Below are positions 19,874 to 28,000 of a stretch of DNA of 37,602 bases, piece after piece (positions within the stretch are counted from its first letter, which is position 1; every line of letters begins with the position of its first letter). The notes below the pieces were generated by a model. The model did no database searches, was not told the DNA's origin, and saw only the letters and a program-made list of their open reading frames with translations. Source of the stretch: Arenicellales bacterium (GTDB lineage: Bacteria; Pseudomonadota; Gammaproteobacteria; Arenicellales; JAANXG01); assembly GCA_030066885.1 (NCBI GenBank), contig JASJAT010000040.1, forward strand, positions 1-37,602. Reading direction: 5' to 3'. The position numbers and the translations under genes were made by a program.

Positions 19874-20490
19874 TCAAAGAGATTGACAGCTGGCTTCCCC
19901 AGACCCAGTGTACTCAATGTGGATACCCCCGTTGTGAGGCTTACGCACAAGCCATCGCAGCAGGCGAAGCGGAAATCAACCAATGCCCACCGGGTGGTGA
20001 GATAACCATAAGCGGATTGGCCGCTCTCTTGGGCACCGCTGAAAGACCCCTGAATCCCAAGTTTGGCCACGTCAAACCAAAGGTGCTGGTGGCGATTGAT
20101 GAAGACCTGTGTATCGGCTGTACGCTGTGTATCCAAGCGTGCCCAGTAGACGCCATTGTCGGCGCCGCGAAATCCATGCATACCGTAATTGCCGCCGAAT
20201 GCACCGGTTGCGAGCTCTGTGTACCCCCCTGTCCAGTGGATTGCATTGAAACCTATCCGGCACCCAAAAAGACAACATTAGCCTCCTGGCGTTGGCCGGA
20301 CTATTCGCCCTCACAGACAGAGCGTGCCCGTCGGCAAACCCGAGCGCGGCTTGTAAGGTTGTACCAATTGAGCAGGGACAATGCACTCAAGAAAAAACAC
20401 CAGGCAATCCGGCGGCGAGGGGCAAGCGATCTGATCCAGAAGGAAATCAAGGCCGCGGTTCTTCGTACTCGCTCACGCCAACACCAGTAG
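19867..20490 (+). CDS. rnfB: RnfB-like soluble Fe-S protein (orphan)
   Basis: RnfB is the multi-cluster electron-transfer subunit of the Rnf/Rsx complex. This 207-aa version keeps the N-terminal four-cysteine cluster domain (CTQCGYPRC at residues 15-23 and Cys40 before PPGG) and two 4Fe-4S ferredoxin motifs ([28 protein letters not shown]), but it lacks the N-terminal membrane anchor of true RnfB and has a basic, helical C-terminal tail rich in Arg and Lys. No other rnf genes are in the window. An in-frame TAA at 19861 limits the start, so the TTG at 19867, inside the A/T repeat, is the best choice. It is followed by nth, as rsx operons are in E. coli. Confidence 0.85.
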   Translation: MKLKEIDSWLPQTQCTQCGYPRCEAYAQAIAAGEAEINQCPPGGEITISGLAALLGTAERPLNPKFGHVKPKVLVAIDEDLCIGCTLCIQACPVDAIVGAAKSMHTVIAAECTGCELCVPPCPVDCIETYPAPKKTTLASWRWPDYSPSQTERARRQTRARLVRLYQLSRDNALKKKHQAIRRRGASDLIQKEIKAAVLRTRSRQHQ

Positions 20491-20513
20491 CGAGTCGCTT
20501 GTTTTTTGGTAGT

Positions 20514-20547
20514 TAGCCCGCCTACCCATTATATGCTTGGCGGGCTA
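20514..20547 (+). terminator. Stem-loop after the rnfB-like gene
   Basis: TAGCCCGCC at 20514-20522 pairs perfectly with GGCGGGCTA at 20539-20547 across a 16-nt loop. It lies 24 nt after the stop codon of the rnfB-like gene. There is a T6 run before it rather than after it, so it is not a textbook Rho-independent terminator; it may stabilise the 3' end or be a repeat arm. Confidence 0.4.
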
Positions 20548-20611
20548 TACACCTTTGTGAGAGAACAAAACAGTCTGGATATCATTCTATTGTGCATGCG
20601 GCCTCAGGACT

Positions 20612-20644
20612 GATCGTTTCCCGGTGAGGGCGCCGCTCCTACAG
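20612..20644. repeat. REP-like half unit
   Basis: This stretch ends GTGAGGGCGCCGCTCCTACAG, one base-paired half of the same REP-like pattern seen at 29967-30057 (CGAGGCGCCGCTCCTACA). The opposite half is degenerate. It lies in the 197-bp rnfB-nth gap, 44 bp before the nth start. Confidence 0.6.
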
Positions 20645-20687
20645 ATTTTGTGGTCTAATCCAGCTCTTCTGTCCTGCATCTGGCGCC

Positions 20688-21320
20688 ATGAACCAGAAAA
20701 ACCGTACCGAGCTGTTTGCTCGGCTGAAAAAGCATATTCCAGCACCCACCACGGAGCTAAGGCACGGGTCCAAGTTTGAACTATTGGTCTCGGTAATGTT
20801 GTCGGCTCAGGCTACCGATGTCAGTGTCAACGAGGCCACGGAGCAGCTATACCGGGTCGCCAACACCCCAGCCGCTATGGCGAGACTGGGAGTACGTGGC
20901 CTCAAGCCCTACATAAAGAGTATCGGCTTATATAACACCAAAGCGAAGAATATCGTGGCCACAGCGCGTCTGATTCTAAAGAAACATAGTGGTGAGGTAC
21001 CGGATACAAGAGAGGCATTGGAAGCACTGCCTGGGGTGGGCCGCAAAACTGCAAATGTTGTGTTGAATACCGCCTTCGGTCAGCCCACTATAGCCGTGGA
21101 TACTCACATTTTCAGGTTGTCGAACCGAACCGGCTTGGCACCTGGAAAGACACCGCTGGCGGTAGAAAAAGAGCTGCTTAGGGTCGTGCCCAGCCAGTTT
21201 AAGCAGCATGCTCACCATTGGCTTATCTTACACGGCCGCTACACCTGTACGGCGCGAAAACCAAAGTGTACGGAATGTGCTATTAATGATTTATGTGAGT
21301 ATCAAAATAAGATCCTCTGA
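20688..21320 (+). CDS. nth: Endonuclease III (DNA glycosylase/AP lyase)
   Basis: Nth removes oxidised pyrimidines from DNA and nicks at the abasic site in base-excision repair. The 210-aa length matches E. coli Nth. The helix-hairpin-helix ALPGVGRKTANVVL contains the catalytic lysine, and the catalytic aspartate follows in IAVDTHIFR. The C-terminal 4Fe-4S cluster motif C-X6-C-X2-C-X5-C is intact (CTARKPKCTECAINDLC). The ATG at 20688 gives the expected N-terminus. It is probably a monocistronic or rnfB-nth transcript, with a weak hairpin 125 nt downstream. Confidence 0.98.
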   Translation: MNQKNRTELFARLKKHIPAPTTELRHGSKFELLVSVMLSAQATDVSVNEATEQLYRVANTPAAMARLGVRGLKPYIKSIGLYNTKAKNIVATARLILKKHSGEVPDTREALEALPGVGRKTANVVLNTAFGQPTIAVDTHIFRLSNRTGLAPGKTPLAVEKELLRVVPSQFKQHAHHWLILHGRYTCTARKPKCTECAINDLCEYQNKIL

Positions 21321-21444
21321 TGGACACCTTGAATTCACCATAAACTGTTGCTGCACTGCACAAAATAGCCAGAAATTGGGTTGATTTGTGCAGGAAAACC
21401 CTCAAAATTTGGATTTTTATCAATTATAAGATAATGCCGTTTAT

Positions 21445-21460
21445 CGGTTTATTTAAACCG
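21445..21460 (+). terminator. Possible weak terminator after nth
   Basis: CGGTTT at 21445 and AAACCG at 21455 form a 6-bp stem with an ATTT loop, followed by TTTATTATAATTTT. It lies in the 274-bp A/T-rich gap between nth and fimT. The rest of that gap (21461-21594) is T/C-rich and probably carries the promoter of the first pilin operon; I could not identify a convincing -35/-10 pair, because TTGACT and TATAAA at 21506-21524 are only 7 bp apart. Confidence 0.4.
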
Positions 21461-21594
21461 TTTATTATAATTTTAGCACCTTTCATCCCTTTTTCTTGTC
21501 TTTCTTTGACTCTCCCACTATAAAACATCTTTAAGAACTGGTTCGGTTAATTCCGGACTCGAATTTCTTAAGAAGACCGTGGGAACTTCTATAT

Positions 21595-22251
21595 ATGAAA
21601 AGAGATTTACGTCCATCCATCGGCTGGTCACGCCTGACCCAATATTGGGGATCGGGATTCACCTTGATTGAACTCATGGTGGCGATAGCTGTGGCGGCCA
21701 TTTTAATCACCCTGGCTACACCGAGTTTCCGCGTCCTAATCCAAAACAATCGGATTTCAGGTGCCGCCAACGATTTCGTATCGGTGTTTAACCTAGCCCG
21801 GGCCGAGGCAATCAAACGTGGAGCAGTCGTCTTCGTTTGCCGAACAGATGATCCACAGGCCAATCCACCGGACTGCCAGCGGGCAAATGACGCAGTGCAT
21901 GACGGTAATTGGTCGAATGGCTGGCTGATGTACGCCGTGCCAACCTCGGAGATAGTCAGTCTCAGGAGTCCTAACTACGACTACATCGATGGTACCGACA
22001 CAGTGGTGCGGTTAGGAGAAGGCCTGACTGGGGATGTCCGCATTACCTCGGACGCCGAGGGCAATCAATTTCTGGGCTACAACGCCGATGGCACATTATT
22101 CATGGATCCCGCAACACCTGGCGAGGCTAGATACGCGGTTTGCGACGATAGAAACGAATCTGCAGGTCGGCTGATTCGTGTTCCAGTTGCAGGCCGTGCC
22201 AGCGTTGATAACACGACGACAGCTACCGACAGCGATTGTTCACCGACATGA
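21595..22251 (+). CDS. fimT: Minor pseudopilin FimT/FimU (GspH family)
   Basis: This is a type IV minor pilin of the GspH/FimT family, a part of the priming complex that starts pilus assembly and sits near the tip. The prepilin peptidase site is clear: a 21-residue leader ending GSG, then FTLIELMVAIAV with Glu5, followed by a hydrophobic alpha1 helix. The motif RAEAIKRGAVVFVCR is typical of GspH/FimT. The C-terminal domain has three spaced cysteines. The ATG at 21595 has GGGAA about 8 nt upstream. It opens the first minor-pilin operon, and its stop overlaps the pilV ATG by 4 bp. Confidence 0.93.
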   Translation: MKRDLRPSIGWSRLTQYWGSGFTLIELMVAIAVAAILITLATPSFRVLIQNNRISGAANDFVSVFNLARAEAIKRGAVVFVCRTDDPQANPPDCQRANDAVHDGNWSNGWLMYAVPTSEIVSLRSPNYDYIDGTDTVVRLGEGLTGDVRITSDAEGNQFLGYNADGTLFMDPATPGEARYAVCDDRNESAGRLIRVPVAGRASVDNTTTATDSDCSPT

Positions 22252-22760
22252 AGATTTATCATCGAAAAACATCGTCTTTGAAAAACCACTGCAAGGGGAC
22301 ATCACTGATTGAGGTCATGGTGACAGTGGTCGTCCTCGCTATCAGTCTCATCGGTATTGCCGGGTTACAGATATTCGGTGTCCGTTATAACCACAGCGCT
22401 TATCTGCGCTCACAGTCGACCATGCTGGCTTACGACATCCTCGACAGGATGCGGGCTAACCGGGCGCAGGCGGCAACCACGAACGCGTATTTGATGGGTT
22501 TTGGCGATTCAATCCCGTCGCCGACGACGGACTGCTCGAATGTGGGTCAGACTTGCTCGCCCTTTGAAATCGCCCAATACGATCTCTCGCAATGGGCAAC
22601 TGCCGTCGCCAATGTGTTACCCGATGGTGAAGCACAGATTCAAATACAGGATCTGCCCGACCGACGAGTTTATACCGTTAGCCTGAAATGGCGCGATCGC
22701 AGGGACACGAATGACAACCAAGAAATCATCACTCCATTTGTATATCGCGCTGAGTTGTGA
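22248..22760 (+). CDS. pilV: Type IV pilus minor pilin PilV (copy 1)
   Basis: PilV is a minor pilin of the PilVWX-FimU priming complex. I chose the ATG at 22248, which overlaps the fimT stop (ATGA) and gives 170 aa; an in-frame TTG at 22236 is less likely. The leader of 17 residues ends CKG, then TSLIEVMVTVVVLAI with Glu5. MLAYDILDRMRANR after the helix is the usual PilV landmark. Its GTGA overlap with pilW indicates coupling. The equivalent gene in the second locus is at 30193-30864. Confidence 0.92.
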   Translation: MKIYHRKTSSLKNHCKGTSLIEVMVTVVVLAISLIGIAGLQIFGVRYNHSAYLRSQSTMLAYDILDRMRANRAQAATTNAYLMGFGDSIPSPTTDCSNVGQTCSPFEIAQYDLSQWATAVANVLPDGEAQIQIQDLPDRRVYTVSLKWRDRRDTNDNQEIITPFVYRAEL

Positions 22761-23962
22761 GCCAAGACATGACCATGAAATATACACGTATGAATAGTAT
22801 CAACCGTGCCCATACCAGCCTCGGTTTTGGTGTAATCGAATTGATGGTGGCTCTCGTGATCAGCATGTTCTTACTGGCCGCTGTGTCCACAGTTTACCTA
22901 AGCAGTAAACAAACCTTTAACACCAGTAATAACGTTGCCAGAATCCAAGAAAACTCTCGTTTTGCCCTGCACTTTATGAACCAGGATCTGCGCATGGCTG
23001 GATTCGCAGGGTGCACCCGGAATATCAATAGCATTCTAGACGTGACTGCATCGGCTTACGATGCCAACTTGTACGATCCGAGCCAAGTCGTGGGTGGTTG
23101 GGAATTCACCGGCACCGCACCAGGTGATACCTATGCGCTCACCACCCTCGATCCGGCTAGCGCCAGCGCTGGCAGTTGGACCGGCATGGGGGCAAGTGTA
23201 GTTTTACACGCTGATCTCAGCAGCCGCAATCCGGTCCCGGGCAGCGATGTACTGGTTGTTAAGCGAGCTAATACGCCCCTAGCCGTAAGATTTGACGCCA
23301 CCTGGGGGCCAAGTGGAAGTCAGTTTGACATTAGAGACGGACGACCGATCGATCCAGCGAACACCAGTAAACGGCTTCCCCCTATCGACCAATTTGATCT
23401 GCTAGTCCTCAGTAACTGCCAGCAAGCCGATCTCATACAAAACACAGACAGTAATCCGGATAGCACGGGTAAGATCGGCCGCGTTGCCGGCGCGGGTGTG
23501 CCGGGCAACTTTGATCCCGCGGCGAGTCCTTTGAGTCAAGCCTACGATGACGCCACAGACATCTATGCCTTTACCAGCCATGCGTACTTTGTCGCGCCTG
23601 GCAATGACGGCAACCCTTCTCTTTTCCGGCTTTCCTTTTCAAATGGACAACCTGCTGCGGGTGAAGAACAGGAGCTGGTGGAAGGTGTTGAGAATATGCA
23701 GGTGCTGTACGGCGAAGATACTACCGGTGACGATATCGCCAACAAGTACGTTGCGGCGGATGACGTCGCTGACCCCACTGCAGTTGTTGCAGTGCGTATC
23801 GGCCTTTTAATGCGGGCGATCAGTCATAACGAGGACTTCATCGATGAATCGCAAAAACAGTTTTTTATCGCCGACAACATAGAGATTCAACCGATTGTCG
23901 ATCCGAATCACCTCCGGTACGTCGCAAGCTCCACCATTCAACTGCGCAACCTCGGCCTGTAG
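22757..23962 (+). CDS. pilW: Type IV pilus minor pilin PilW (copy 1)
   Basis: This is a PilW-family minor pilin of 401 aa, large as usual for this family. The site is SLG then FGVIELMVALVISMF with Glu5, followed by ARIQENSRFALHFMNQDLRMAGFAG, the conserved segment just after alpha1. I use the GTG at 22757, which overlaps the pilV stop; in-frame ATGs at 22769 and 22775 would shorten the leader from 23 to 19 or 17 residues and are equally plausible. PilW and PilX are thought to couple PilY1 to the pilus tip. Confidence 0.92.
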   Translation: MSQDMTMKYTRMNSINRAHTSLGFGVIELMVALVISMFLLAAVSTVYLSSKQTFNTSNNVARIQENSRFALHFMNQDLRMAGFAGCTRNINSILDVTASAYDANLYDPSQVVGGWEFTGTAPGDTYALTTLDPASASAGSWTGMGASVVLHADLSSRNPVPGSDVLVVKRANTPLAVRFDATWGPSGSQFDIRDGRPIDPANTSKRLPPIDQFDLLVLSNCQQADLIQNTDSNPDSTGKIGRVAGAGVPGNFDPAASPLSQAYDDATDIYAFTSHAYFVAPGNDGNPSLFRLSFSNGQPAAGEEQELVEGVENMQVLYGEDTTGDDIANKYVAADDVADPTAVVAVRIGLLMRAISHNEDFIDESQKQFFIADNIEIQPIVDPNHLRYVASSTIQLRNLGL

Positions 23963-23975
23963 GTCTGTCGACATC

Positions 23976-24674
23976 ATGAAAAAGCAACAGTTCAAATCCA
24001 TACTCGAGCAACAGGGGGTGGCACTCCCGGTTGCATTGATATTCCTTTTAGTGTTGACCGTACTCGGCGTCAGTTCGTTGGGTACCAATGTTTTCGAAGA
24101 GAAAATGGCGGCAAACAGCCTTAACCGCGAGCTCGCTTTCCAAGCCGCAGAAGCGACCTTACGTGAAGGTGAACGTCATGTAGAAGCGACTTCCGATATT
24201 TTCTTGCAAGTGTTTTATGACGGTGGCTCCGTAGATCCCAACGGTGCCGCGCCGCCCAACGACGGTGACGGCTGTGCTAATGCTTACTGCACGCCGACCC
24301 ACCAGGACGCTGTCTTTGATCCAGCTAAGATACCGGGTGATTCTGGGTATCTGTACGACAGGTGGGTTGAACTCGATACGTCCACCGACCCGAATAACCT
24401 GCAGGTGTGGTCAACGGCCGGTCGCCACATCGAGTACACCAACTTCAACGCGCTCGGCCTCAACAGTGCGCCAAAGTACATCATCGAATTCATGGGGCAT
24501 TGGGTGCCGCCTACTGGATCGGCTTGTGATGGTGTCGATGCAGACCTGTTACCTGACGCCCCCAACGACGTATGGCCTTACTGTCCGAATGATCCAGGCA
24601 TGTATCGAATTACAGCGTTGGCCGAAACCGCGGCCGGTGCACGAGTCATGCTGCAATCAACCTACCGTAAATGA
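23976..24674 (+). CDS. pilX: Type IV pilus minor pilin PilX (copy 1)
   Basis: This is a PilX-family minor pilin. The ATG at 23976 gives 232 aa and a 14-residue leader (ends EQQG) before VALPVALIFLLVLTVLGV. As usual for PilX, and unlike the other pilins, there is no Glu5, which fits a tip position. ELAFQAAEATLREGE is a typical PilX landmark. Longer in-frame openings start inside pilW and are rejected. At the C-terminus TALAETAAGARVMLQSTYRK matches the family's closing strand. It follows pilW by 13 nt and is followed after 15 nt by the secreted small protein. Confidence 0.92.
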   Translation: MKKQQFKSILEQQGVALPVALIFLLVLTVLGVSSLGTNVFEEKMAANSLNRELAFQAAEATLREGERHVEATSDIFLQVFYDGGSVDPNGAAPPNDGDGCANAYCTPTHQDAVFDPAKIPGDSGYLYDRWVELDTSTDPNNLQVWSTAGRHIEYTNFNALGLNSAPKYIIEFMGHWVPPTGSACDGVDADLLPDAPNDVWPYCPNDPGMYRITALAETAAGARVMLQSTYRK

Positions 24675-24689
24675 CTGACGGAGGTAACA

Positions 24690-24983
24690 ATGCGTAATTT
24701 ATCTCGTTTTTTTATTGCTTTAACTGTTTTCATCATAGCGTCAACTCCGTCATTGGCACAGTTGCCCCACGTCCTCGTCACGGAAGTTCGTAGCGTGGAG
24801 GCAGACCGAATGATACTGCCCGGGGGAAAAGAATTACCCGTACACATAGAAGAAGACGAAACGTATGGCCCAGGGTTGGATAACTACCCGATGTTGCTCA
24901 GGGTCGGTTATATCGATCTGGCGCGCGTGCATTTAGCGCGAGGGGTAGTCGTAAAAGTCGAAGTTTTAGAAATGTACCAGTAG
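24690..24983 (+). CDS. Small secreted protein between pilX and pilY1 (possibly PilY2-like)
   Basis: This 97-aa protein has a clear signal peptide (basic start, hydrophobic core, cut after SLAQ or SLA near residue 23) and a mature part of about 74 residues that looks all-beta: LPHVLVTEVRSVEADRMIL, GGKELPVHI, and a final HLARGVVVKVEVLEM. The ATG has an excellent ribosome site (CGGAGG, 5 nt spacing). I do not recognise it with certainty. In Pseudomonas a small protein, PilY2, lies next to pilY1, and the size and beta-rich pattern would fit, although there it follows pilY1. No counterpart exists in the second locus. Confidence 0.7.
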   Translation: MRNLSRFFIALTVFIIASTPSLAQLPHVLVTEVRSVEADRMILPGGKELPVHIEEDETYGPGLDNYPMLLRVGYIDLARVHLARGVVVKVEVLEMYQ

Positions 24984-25007
24984 TTTGTACTGCGGAAGGT
25001 GATCAAC

Positions 25008-28000
25008 ATGCGTATTCGTCCCAATACCTTATTAGCGACAACCATATTGCCTACGGTGCTGTTGCTGGCATCGTTCACATCTCTGGTCGTGCCGTCGCCC
25101 GTCCATGGCCAATCCATCGGGAATTTCCGCTCGATTCCACCCACGTTGGAAGAGATTGTGGACCCGAACGTCATGATCAACTTGTCGGTGGAAACACCGA
25201 TGCAAGGGGCGGCATACAACGACCATTTCGACGCAGCCGATCCAAGCTATTGCGCCAGTGGAAGACCGGCTAAGGAAAGTGGGGATGCGATCGGAACGTG
25301 TTACGAGAGCACCAAAGAGTTCATCGGATACTTCGATTCGGAAAAATGTTACCAGTACAGCAGCAGCAACCAGCGCTTCGAACCTGTCGGTGGTACCAAC
25401 GGTGCTTACGAATGTGTTGGTGCCAACGATCCGTATTGGAGTGGTAATTTTCTCAACTGGGCCACCATGACCGCTATCGACGAATTCCGTTGGGCGCTCA
25501 CCGGCGGCAATCGGTATACCGATACGGCTTCTGAAACTGTGCTGGGACGCACCAATATGGGCCTCAGCAATGGCCACAACTGGTTTCCAGTAAAAAAGCT
25601 TTCTACCTCGATCAACGTAGATCCCTCCACTGTCACACCATACACCGACAGCACCCTCTACTTCACCAGCTATGACTATCGATTGAAGGTGGGCACCAGC
25701 ACTGCCTCCAGCAACCGCGCCAATAATCTCTATGTCAGGGTTCTGGTGTGTGACGACAATGCTGGACTGGAGGATTTCTGTATTCAATATCCAGATGGCA
25801 ATTACAAGCCAGAAGGACTCATGCATACCTACAGCGACCGTATGCGCTTTGCGGTAATGAGTTATCTAAACAATCCCTCCACAGGCCCTAGCCATGGACG
25901 ACACGGCGGCGTCTTGCGCTCAAATATCAAATACGTCGGCCCCGAGCAACCGAAGACCGGCGGTGGAGTGGAAACCAATCCCAATGCCGAGTGGGATATC
26001 AACAACGGTGTGTTCTTCGTGAACCCGAACCCGACAGATGCAGCAAACAGCGGTGTCGCGAACAGCGGTGTGATTAACTACATCAACAAGTTCGGCGCCA
26101 ACGGGTACAAAAGCTATGACCCCATCGGGGAGCTTTTCTACGAATGTATCAACTACTTCAAGAACCGTGGACCCACAACCGACTTCACCGTGGGACTCAC
26201 CCAGGAAGAGAAGGATGATTTCCCAGTTGTTATGAACTGGGAGGATCCGATTCTGTTCGAGTGCCAGAACAACTTCATCGTCGGTATTAACGACGCCAAT
26301 CCCTGGGAAGACAAGCGTCTGCCCGGTACTCCGGTGACTAGCCAAACGTATCAAGGGTATAACCTACGCGGGTCGAGTAATGACTGGGGCAACCCCAGCA
26401 ATTCAGATCCTGACTACAGCGTGCTGGATTGGACTAATTTGGTCGGTGAGCTGCAGGGCATCAATGGGACCAATCGAGACGTCGGCTGCGTGCCTGGGGA
26501 CTGTGACATGAACTGTAATTCAAAGTTCGTGAACCAGCTGGGCTACGCGATAGGAACCTGCCCTTACTCACCAAAACAAAATTCTTACTTTATTGCCGGC
26601 TTGTCTCACTATGCCAATACGCAGGATATCCGTAGCGATATCGATGGCAAACAAACGATAAAGACCTTCATGGTCGACACGCAAGAGTACAACGCCACAC
26701 CATTGGTGGGTGAAATGAACATGTTGTGGCTGACCGGAAAATACGGTGGATTCGAAGAGAAGAACTTCGTCGATACCAACTCCGACGGCAACGACAACGA
26801 ACCCGATCAAGCCGAGGAATGGGATACGGATGGCGACGGCAATCCAGATAACTATGTCTTGGCCAGCCGCCCGGAAAAATTGGTGGATGGCCTGGTTAAC
26901 GCCTTCGAAACTATCGACAAGCGTTTGAGCGCCGGTAGCGCAGCGGCAGTGGTGGCGAATACCGCTTCCGGTATCGGGCAGATTGTCCAAGCCCTGTATC
27001 AACCTATATATAGCGATACCAATCCCACGACAAAGGTCTTTCAAAGTGTCGAATGGGTGGGCTTAATGCACTCCGTTTTTATCGATGAGCGCAGTTTTCT
27101 GCGAGAAGATACCAATGAAAACGACGCCCTAGACGACTACGGCACCGACTATGTGGTCAATATCTATTATGACGTTGCCTTAGCGCGTACCCGGGTTGAG
27201 CGGTACAACTATGATGAACCGACAGACACCCTGACTTTAAACGACGTAGTAGAGATGGATGAACTTAAAACCATATGGAACAGCCGAGACGAGCTTGCAG
27301 CGCTGGACAACGATTCCGTCAAGACACAACGGAATTACACCTCCAAGATCGATGCTACCAACACGCGTTACATCATCGCTGGTGTGGATACCAGCCATGA
27401 TCCAGGTGACAACAAAACGTGGGGGAATATCAGTCCAAGTGAAGTGATCAGTTTTGAAGAATCCAGTATCAATGCCGGCAACTATCGCTTTTTCAGATTC
27501 GGTAATGAGAACAAGGTCAAGAAACTGGTTAATTTTATACGGGGTCACGAGGACCCCAGCACGGGCTACCGCACGAGAACCATAGACTACGATACCGATG
27601 GAATTAATGAAGTCTGGCGCCAAGGCGATGTCGTGCATTCATCCCCTATCGTCGTGGTGGCACCACGTGAGGGGTACGACACCGTGTACGGTGATAATAC
27701 CTATGCTGAGTTTCGTGAGCAGTATGCCGACCGGCGCCAAGTGGTTTACTTCGGCGGTAACGACGGCATGGTGCACGCCATCAACGCGGGTTTCTGGGAT
27801 TCGGCCAATTCGGAGTTCAAGCTTAAACTCGGTTCTGAAACCGAACACCCGCTGGGCTCTGAGCTGTGGGCCTATATTCCCGGCAACCTGTTGCCGCACC
27901 TTAAGTTTCTATCAGAGCCTAACTATCCGCACGTGTACTATGTAGATGGGCCTGCTCGTTCATTCGACGCGAATATCTTCACTCCGGATGCGACCCACCC

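Noticed and set aside
21506-21524. TTGACT and TATAAA near the first pilin operon as a sigma-70 promoter
   Set aside because: The two hexamers are only 7 bp apart, far from the usual 16-18 bp.
25032-25826. 264-codon minus-strand frame opposite pilY1
   Set aside because: Antisense to the pilY1 signal peptide and N-terminal region; no start signal or family match.
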